A stretch of DNA of 64,000 bases, from positions 17,378,715-17,442,714 of the forward strand of contig CM038720.1 of assembly GCA_021613375.1 (NCBI GenBank), read 5' to 3'. The translations under genes were made by a program, and so were the position numbers. Numbering within the stretch: position 1 is the stretch's first letter; every line of letters starts with the position of its first letter. This DNA comes from Megaleporinus macrocephalus. Taxonomy: Eukaryota > Chordata > Actinopteri > Characiformes > Anostomidae. Positions 55,197-64,000 of the stretch are shown in pieces. The notes beneath the pieces were generated by a model. It ran no database searches and was not told where the DNA came from. It saw nothing but the letters and a program-made list of their open reading frames with translations.

Positions 55197-58100
55197 GTTA
55201 ATGGGTAGGGGTTATTTATTGTAGAGGTATTTAGTGTTTAATGTGTAGGGTTATTTGATTGTAGAGGTATTTAGTGTTTAATGGGTAGTGGGTTATTTGA
55301 TTGTAGAGGTATTTAGTGTTTAATGGGTAGGGGTTATTTGATTGTAGAGGTATTTAGTGTTTAAATGGGTAGGAGTTATTTGATTGTAAGTATTTGTGTT
55401 TAATGTAGGTTTTATTTGTTTTAGGTATTTATGTTTAATGGGTAGGGGTTATTTGATTGTAGAGGTATTTAGTGTTTAATGGGTAGGGGTTATTTAATTG
55501 TAGAGGTATTTAGTGTTTAATGGTAGGGGGTTTATTTGATTGTAGAGGTATTTAGTGTTTAATGGGTAGGGGTTATTTGATTGTAGAGGTATTTTAGTGT
55601 TTAAATGGGTAGGGGTTATTTGATTGTAGAGGTATTTAGTGTTTAATGGGTAGGGTTTATTTGATTGTAGAGGTATTTAGTGTTTAATGGGTGGGAGTTA
55701 TTTGTTTGTAAAGGTATTTAGTGTTTAAATGGGTAGGGGTTATTTGATTGTAGAGGGTATTTAGTGTTTAATGGGTAGGGTGTTATTTAATTGTAGAGGT
55801 CTTTAGTGTTTAATGGGCAGGGGTTATTTGATTTGTTTGAGGTATTTAGTGTTTAATGCGTATAGGTTATTTGATTGTAGAGGTATTTAGTGTTTAATGG
55901 GTAGGGGTTATTTGATTGTAGAGGTATTTAGTTTTTAATGGATGGGGGTTATTTGATTGTAGAGGTAATTAGTGTTTAATTGGTAGGGATTATTTATTTG
56001 TACAGGTATTTAGTGTTTAATGGGAGGGGTTATTTTATTGTAGAGGTATTTAGTATTTAATGCGTAGTAGTTATTTGATTGTAGATGTATTTAGTGTTTA
56101 ATGGGTAGGGATTATTTGATTGTAGAGGTATTTAGTGTTTAAATGGCTAGGAGTTATTTGATTGTAGAGGTATTTAGTGTTTAATTGGTAGGGGTTATTT
56201 GTTTGTAGAGGTATTTATTGTTTAAATGGGTAGGGGTTATTTAATTTGTAGAGGTATTTAGTGTTTAATGGGTATAGGTTATTTGATTGTAGAGGTATTT
56301 AGTGTTTAATGGGTAGGGGTTATTTGATTGTAGAGGTATTTAGTTTTTAATGGTGTATTTGTAGGTATTTGATTGTAGATGGTATATTAGTGTTTAATTG
56401 GGTATTGGTAGGGATTATTTGATTGTACAGGTATTTAGTGTTTAATGGGAGGGGTTATTTGATTGTAGTGGTATTTAGTATTTAATGCGTAGTAGTTATT
56501 TGATTGTAGATGTATTTAGTGTTTAATGAGTAGGGGTTATTTGATTGTAGAGGTAATTAGTGTTTAATGGGTAGGAGCTATTTGATTGTAGAGGTATTTA
56601 GTGTTTAATGGGTGGGAGTTATTTGTTTGTAAAGGTATTTAGTGTTTAAATGGGTAGGGGTTATTTGATTGTAGAGGTATTTAGTGTTTAATGGGTAGGG
56701 GTTATTTAATTGTAGAGGTCTTTAGTGTTTAATGGGCAGGGGTTATTTGATTGTAGAGGTATTTAGTGTTTAATGTGTATAGGTTATTTGATTGTAGAGG
56801 TATTTAGTGTTTAATGGGTATAGGTTATTTGATTGTAGAGGTATTTAGTGTTTAATGGGTAGGGGTTATTTGATTGTAGAGGTATTTAGTTTTTAATGGA
56901 TGGTGGTTATTTGATTGTAGAGGTAATTAGTGTTTAATTGGTAGGGATTATTTGATTGTACAGGTATTTAGTGTTTAATGGGAGGGGTTATTTGATTGTA
57001 GATGTATTTAGTATTTAATGCGTAGTAGTTATTTGATTGTAGATGTATTTAGTGTTTAATGAGTAGGGGTTATTTGATTGTAGAGGTAATTAGTGTTAAA
57101 TGGGTAGGGGTTATTTGATTGTAGCGGTATTTAGTGTTTAACGGGTAGGGGTTATTTGATTGTACAGGTACTTAGTGTTTAATGGGAGGGGGTTATTTGA
57201 TTGTAGAGGTATTTAGTATTTAATGTGTAGGGAGTTATTTGATTGTAGATGTATTTAGTGTTTAATGGGTAAGAGTTATTTGATTGTAGAGGTATTTAGT
57301 GTTTAAATGGGTAGGGGTTATTTGATTGTAGAGGTATTTAGTGCTTAAATGGGTTGGAGTTATTTTATTGTAGAGGTATTTAGTGTTTAATGGGTAGGAG
57401 TTGTTTGATTGTAGAGGTATTTAGCGTTTAATGGGTATGGGTTATTTGTTTGTAAAGGTATTTAATGTTTAAATGGGTAGGGGTTATTTGATTGTAGAGG
57501 TATTTGGTGTTTAATGGGGTAGGGGTTTATTTTAATTGTAGAGGTATTTAGTGTTTAAATGGGTAGGGGTAATTTAATTGTAGAGGTATTTAGCGTTTAA
57601 TGCGTAGGGGGTATTTGATTGTAGAGGTATTTAGTGTTTAAATGCGTAGGGGTTATTTGTTTGTAGAGATATTTAGTGTTTAATGGGTATGGGTTATTGA
57701 ATTGTAGAGGTATTTAGTGTTTAAATGGTAGGGGTTATTTGATTGTAGAGGTATTTAGTGTTTAATGCGTAGGGGTTATCTGACTGTAGAGGTATTTAGT
57801 GTTTAAATGGGATAGGGGGTTATTTGATTGTAGAGTTATTTAATGTTTAATGTGTAGGGGGTTTATTTTCATTGTTGCAGGTATTTTAGTGTTTAATGGG
57901 TAGGGGGTTATTTGATTGTACAGGTATTTAGTGTTTAATGGGTAGGGGTTATTTGATTGTAGAGGTATTTAGTGTTTAATGGGTAGGGGGTTATTTGATT
58001 GTAGAGGTATTTAGTGTTTAATGCGTATGTTTTATTTGATTGTAGAGGTATTTAGTGTTTAATGGATAGGGGTTATTTGTTTGTAGAGGTATTTAGTGTT

Positions 58101-61100
58101 TAATGGGCAGGGGTTATTTGATTGTAGATGTATTTAGTGTTTAATTGGTAGGTGTTATTTGTTTGTAGAGGTTTTTTTTGTTTAAATGGGTAGTGGTTAT
58201 TTGATTGTAGAGGTATTTATTGTTTAATGGGTAGGAGTTATTTGATTGTAGAGGCATTTTGTGTTTAATGGGTAGGAGTTATTTGATTGTAGAGGTATTT
58301 AGTTTTTCATGGGTAGGGGTTATTTGATTGTAGCGGTATTTAGTGTTTAATGGGCAGAGGGTTAGTTGAATTGTACAGGTATTTAGTGTATTTAAATGAT
58401 GTATTTGATTTAGTGTTTACATGGGTAGGGGTTATTTGATTGTAGAGGTATTTAGTGTTTAATGGGTAGGGGTGATTTGATTGTAGATGTATTTAGTGTT
58501 TAATGCGTAGGGGTTATTTGACTGTAGAGGTATTTTGTGTTTAAATGGGTAGGGGTTATTTGATTGTAGAGTTATTTAATGTTTAATGGGTAGGGGGTTA
58601 TTTCATTGTTGCAGTATTTAGTGTTTAATGGGTAGGGGTTATTTGATTGTACAGGTACTTTAGTGTTTAATGGGTAGGGGTTATTTGATTGTAGAGGTAT
58701 TTAGTGTTTAAATGGGTAGGGGTTATTTGATTGTAGAGGTATTTAGTGTTTAAATGGGTAGGGGTAATTTGATTGTACAGGTATTTAGTGTTTAATGGGT
58801 AGGGGGTTATTTGATTGTAGAGGTATTTATTGTTTAATGCGAAGGGGTTATTTGACTGTAGAGGTATTTATTGTTTAAATGGGTAGGGGGTTATTTGATT
58901 GTAGAGTTATTTAATGTTTAATGGTTAGGGGGTTTATTTCATTGTTGCATGTATTTAGTGTTTAATGGGTAGGGGTTATTTGATTGTAGAGGTATTTAGT
59001 GTTTAAATGGGTAGGGGCTATTTGATTGTAGAGGTATTTAGTGTTTAATGGGTATGGGTTATTTGATTGTAGAGGTATTTAGTGTTTAATGGATAGGGGT
59101 TATTTGTTTGTAGAGGTATTTAGTGTTTAATGGGTAGGAGTTATTTGTTTGTAGAGGTATTTAGTATTTAATGGGTAGGGGTTATTTGATTGTAGAGGTA
59201 TTTATTGTTTAATGCGTAGGGGTTATTTGACTGTAGAGGTATTTATTGTTTAAATGGGTAGGGGTTATTTGATTGTAGAGTTATTTAATGTTTAATGGGT
59301 AGGGGTTATTTTAATTGTAGATGTATTTAGTGTTTAATTGGTAGGGGGTTATTTGTTTGTAGAGGTATTTATTGTTTAAATGGGTAGGGGTTATTTGATT
59401 GTAGAGGTATTTAGTGTTTAATGGGTAGGAGTTATTTGTTTGTAGAGGTATTTAGTATTTAATGGGTAAGGGTTATTTGTTTGTAGAGGTATTTATTGTT
59501 TAAATGGGTAGGGGTTATTTGATTGTAGAGGTATTTAGTGTTTAATGGGTAGGAGTTATTTGATTGTAGAGGTATTTAGTGTTTAATGGGTAAGGGTTAT
59601 TTGATTGTAGAGGTATTTAGTGTTTAATGGGCAGGGGTTATTTGATTGTAGAGGTATTTAGTGTTTAATGGGTAGGAGTTATTTGATTGTAGATGTATTT
59701 AGTGTTTAATGAGTAGGGGTTATTTGATTGTAGAGGTAATTAGTGTTAATCGGGTAGGGGTTATTTGATTGTAGCGGTATTTAGTGTTTAACGGGTAGGG
59801 GTTATTTGATTGTACAGGTACTTAGTGTTTAATGGGAGGGGTTATTTGATTGTAGAGGTATTTAGTATTTAATGTGTAGGAGTTATTTGATTGTAGAGGT
59901 ATTTAGTGTTTAAATGGGTAGGGGTTATTTGATTGTAGAGGTATTTAGTGCTTAAATGGGTTGGAGTTATTTTATTGTAGAGGTATTTAGTGTTTAATGG
60001 GTAGGAGTTGTTTGATTGTAGAGGTATTTAGCGTTTAATGGGTATGGGTTATTTGTTTGTAAAGGTATTTAATGTTTAAATGGGTAGGGGTTATTTGATT
60101 GTAGAGGTATTTGGTGTTTAATGGGGTAGGGGTTATTTAATTGTAGAGGTATTTAGTGTTTAAATGGGTAGGGGTTATTTGATTGTAGAGGTATTTAGCG
60201 TTTATTGCGTAGGGGGTATTTGATTGTAGAGGTATTTAGTGTTTAAAATGCGTAGGGGGTTATTTGTTTGTAGAGATATTTAGTGTTTAATGGGTATGGG
60301 TTATTGAATTGTAGAGGTATTTAGTGTTTAAATGGTAGGGGGTTATTTGATTGTAGAGGTATTTAGTGTTTAAATGGGTAGGGGTTATCTGACAGTAGAG
60401 GTATTTAGTGTTTTAAATGGATAGGGGGTTATTTGATTGTAGAGTTATTTAATGTTTGATGGGTAGGGGTTATTTCATTGTTGCAGTATTTAGTGTTTAA
60501 TGGGTAGGGGTTATTTGATTGTACAGGTATTTATTGTTTAATGGGTAGGGGTTATTTGATTGTAGAGGTATTTAGTGTTTAATGGGTAGGGGTTATTTGA
60601 TTGTAGAGGTATTTATTGTTTAATGCGTAGGGGTTATTTGACTGTAGAGGTATTTATTGTTTAAATGGGTAGGGGTTATTTGATTGTAGAGTTATTTAAT
60701 GTTTAATGGGTAGGGGTTATTTCATTGTTGCAGTATTTAGTGTTTAATGGGTAGGGGTTATTTGATTGTACAGGTACTTAGTGTTTAATGGGTAGGGGTT
60801 ATTTGATTGTAGAGGTATTTAGTGTTTAAATGGTAGGGGTTTATTTGATTGTAGAGGTATTTAGTGTTTAAATGGGTAGGGGTAATTTGATTGTACAGGT
60901 ATTTAGTGTTTAATGGGTAGGGGTTATTTGATTGTAGAGGTATTTATTGTTTAATGCGAAGGGGTTATTTGACTGTAGAGGTATTTATTGTTTAAATGGG
61001 TAGGGGTTATTTGATTGTAGAGTTATTTAATGTTTAATGGTTAGGGGTTATTTCATTGTTGCAGTATTTAGTGTTTAATGGGTAGGGGTTATTTGATTGT

Positions 61101-64000
61101 AGAGGTATTTAGTGTTTAAATGGTAGGGGCTATTTGATTGTAGAGGTATTTAGTGTTTAATGGGTATGGGTTATTTGATTGTAGAGGTATTTAGTGTTTA
61201 ATGGATAGGGGTTATTTGTTTGTAGAGGTATTTAGTGTTTAATGGGTAGGAGTTATTTGTTTGTAGAGGTATTTAGTATTTAATGGGTAGGGGTTATTTG
61301 ATTGTAGAGGTATTTATTGTTTAATGCGTAGGGGTTATTTGACTGTAGAGGTATTTATTGTTTAAATGGGTAGGGGTTATTTGATTGTAGAGTTATTTAA
61401 TGTTTAATGGGTAGGGGTTATTTAATTGTAGATGTATTTAGTGTTTAATTGGTAGGGGTTATTTGTTTGTAGAGGTATTTATTGTTTAAATGGGTAGGGG
61501 TTATTTGATTGTAGAGGTATTTAGTGTTTAATGGGTAGGAGTTATTTGTTTGTAGAGGTATTTAGTATTTAATGGGTAAGGGTTATTTGTTTGTAGAGGT
61601 ATTTATTGTTTAAATGGGTAGGGGTTATTTGATTGTAGAGGTATTTAGTGTTTAATGGGTAGGAGTTATTTGATTGTAGAGGTATTTAGTGTTTAATGGG
61701 TAAGGGTTATTTGATTGTAGAGGTATTTAGTGTTTAATGGGCAGGGGTTATTTGATTGTAGAGGTATTTAGTGTTTAATGGGTAGGAGTTATTTGATTGT
61801 AGATGTATTTAGTGTTTAATGAGTAGGGGTTATTTGATTGTAGAGGTAATTAGTGTTAAATGGGTAGGGGTTATTTGATTGTAGCGGTATTTAGTGTTTA
61901 ACGGGTAGGGGTTATTTGATTGTACAGGTACTTAGTGTTTAATGGGAGGGGTTATTTGATTGTAGAGGTATTTAGTATTTAATGTGTAGGAGTTATTTGA
62001 TTGTAGATGTATTTAGTGTTTAGATGGGTAAGAGTTATTTGATTGTAGAGGTATTTAGTGTTTAAATGGGTAGGGGTTATTTGATTGTAGAGGTATTTAG
62101 TGCTTAAATGGGTTGGAGTTATTTTATTGTAGAGGTATTTAGTGTTTAATGGGTAGGGAGTTGTTTGATTGTAGAGGTATTTAGCGTTTAATGGGTATGG
62201 GTTATTTGTTTGTAAAGGTATTTAATGTTTAAATGGGTAGGGGTTATTTGATTGTAGAGGTATTTGGTGTTTAATGGGTAGGGGTTATTTAATTGTAGAG
62301 GTATTTAGTGTTTAAATGGGTAGGGGGGTTATTTGATTGTAGAGGTATTTAGCGTTTAATGCGTAGGGGGTATTTGATTGTAGAGGTATTTAGTGTTTAA
62401 ATGCGTAGGGGTTATTTGTTTGTAGAGATATTTAGTGTTTAATGGGTAGTAGGGTTATTTGAATTGTAGAGGTATTTAGTGTTTAAATGGTAGGGGTTAT
62501 TTGATTGTAGAGGTATTTAGTGTTTAAATGGGTAGGGGGTTATCTGACAGTAGAGGTATTTAGTGTTTAAAATGGATAGGGGTTATTTGATTGTAGAGTT
62601 ATTTAATGTTTGATGGGTAGGGGGTTATTTCATTGTTGCAGTATTTAGTGTTTAATGGGTAGGGGTTATTTGATTGTACAGGTATTTATTGTTTAATGGG
62701 TAGGGGTTATTTGATTGTAGAGGTATTTAGTGTTTATTGTGTATGGGTTATTTGATTGTAGAGGTATTTAGTGTTTAATGGGTAAGAGTTATTTGTTTGT
62801 AGAGGTATTTAGTATTTAATTGGTAGGGGTTATTTGATTGTAGAGGTATTTAGTGTTTAAATGGGTAGGGGTTATTTGATTGTAGAGGTATTTTAGTGTT
62901 TAATGGGTAGGGGGTTATTTGATTGTAGAGGTATTTAGTGTTTAAATGGGTAGGGGTTATTTGATTGTAGATGTATTTAGTGTTTAATGGGGTAAGGGGT
63001 TATTTGATTGTAGAGGTATTTAGTGTTTAATGCGTGGGGTTATTTGATTGTAGAGGAATTTAGTGTTATAATGGGTAGGGAGTCATTTGATTGTAGAGGC
63101 ATTTAGTGTTTAATGGGTAGGAGTTATTTGATTGTAGAGGAATTTAGTATTTAATTGGTAGGGGTTATTTGATTGTAGAGGTATTTAGTGTTTAAATGGG
63201 TAGGGGTTATTTGATTGTAGAGGTATTTATTGTTTAAATGGGTAGGGGTAATTTGATTGTAGAGGTATTTAGTGTTTTAATGGGTAGGGGGTTATTTAAT
63301 TGTAGAGGTCTTTAGTGTTTTAATGGGCAGGGGTTATTTGATTGTAGAGGTATTTAGTGTTTAATGCGTATAGGGTTATTTGATTGTAGAGGTATTTAGT
63401 TTTTAATGGATGGGGGTTATTTGATTGTAGAGGTAATTAGTGTTTAATTGGTAGGGATTATTTATTTGTACAGGTATTTAGTGTTTAATGGGAGGGGTTA
63501 TTTTATTGTAGAGGTATTTAGTATTTAATGCGTAGTAGTTATTTGATTGTAGATGTATTTAGTGTTTAATGGGTAGGAGTTATTTGATTGTAGAGGTATT
63601 TCGTGTTTAAATGGCTAGGAGTTATTTGATTGTAGAGGTAATTAGTGTTAAATGGGTAGGGGTTATTTGATTGTAGCGGTATTTAGTGTTTAACGGGTAT
63701 GGGGTTATTTGATTGTACAGGTATTTAGTGTTTAATTGGTAGGGGTTATTTGATTGTAGAGGTATTTAGTGTTTAAATGGTAGGGGTTATTTAATTGTAG
63801 AGGTATTTAGTGTTTAATGGGTATGGGTTATTTGATTGTAGAGGTATTTAGTGTTTAATGGATAGGGGGTTATTTGTATGTAGAGGTATTTAGTGTTTAA
63901 TGGGCAGGGGTTATTTGATTGTAGATGTATTTAGTGTTTAATTGGTAGGGGTTATTTGTTTGTAGAGGTATTTATTGTTTAAATGGGTAGGGGTTATTTG

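Larger units (their letters stand above)
44654..64000. repeat. satellite/minisatellite array, 41-bp unit, over 19.3 kb, continuing past the right edge
   Basis: A tandem head-to-tail array. The usual unit is 41 bp and starts GGTATTTAGTGTTTAATG, then GGTAG, then GGGTTATTTGATTGTAGA; a frequent 42-bp form has an extra A (TTTAAATGG). About 460 units by length. Variants (GTACTTAG, GCTTAAATGGGTTGG, TTCATTGTTGCAG, AGGTCTTTAG, TTAATGTGAAAGG) recur in sets, giving higher-order structure. The unit has stops in every frame when tandemly joined, so it is not coding. No transposon ends or spacers are seen. Confidence 0.97.

Noticed and set aside
54696..55201. 77- and 139-residue Phe/Tyr/Ile-rich open frames resembling membrane proteins
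   Set aside because: Translation of a T-rich low-complexity block that is itself probably an assembly artefact.
44654..64000. CRISPR-like regular repeat
   Set aside because: Units touch each other with no unique spacers, there are no cas genes, and the genome is a fish.
44654..64000. Telomeric or degenerate telomeric array
   Set aside because: GGGTAGGGGTTA occurs once per 41 bp; there are no TTAGGG tandem runs.

Overview
The window is nuclear DNA of a ray-finned fish. Three vertebrate genes with GT-AG introns (one GC-AG) can be read from it, and the background is AT-rich and full of fish-type transposon debris: Tc1-like elements, hAT-type MITEs, LINE fragments and the 'caaagcagctttac' repeat family. 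The repeats suggest an otophysan such as a characin or catfish; that is an impression from the repeats, not a proof.

All three genes lie on the minus strand. (1) 3415-20510: the first six coding exons of clathrin heavy chain (cltc), encoding 323 residues, almost exactly the N-terminal beta-propeller; the rest of the gene lies beyond the left edge. (2) 24928-26728: a complete four-coding-exon BTG/Tob-family gene, 239 aa, best matched to BTG3. (3) 35005-40222: a complete five-exon 5-lipoxygenase activating protein gene (alox5ap, FLAP), 155 aa. They have no shared pathway: vesicle coat, CCR4-NOT-linked antiproliferative factor and leukotriene synthesis.

Between and within the genes are microsatellites, three hAT-type non-autonomous elements with recognisable 8-bp target duplications (6101-6978, 7771-8772, 22970-23348), two decayed Tc1-like transposons (31314-32785 with intact ends and a TA duplication; 36349-37465), a likely tRNA-derived SINE (about 11230-11345), foldback elements (28761-28962, 41571-41771) and two LINE pieces (endonuclease part at 43973-44203 on plus, reverse-transcriptase tail at 43105-43527 on minus).

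From about 44654 to the right edge (over 19.3 kb, some 460 units by length) the window is one tandem array of a 41-bp unit. It shows higher-order structure: a nine-unit, 369-bp block present three times at 45912-46979, and kilobase-scale internal duplications. The array is broken at about 54714-55196 by a T-rich block with a C run that looks more like an assembly or consensus error than biology, and extra-base indels are concentrated from about 53.1 kb rightwards. The array and its higher-order structure are the most unusual content of the window. No novel protein-coding system is visible.
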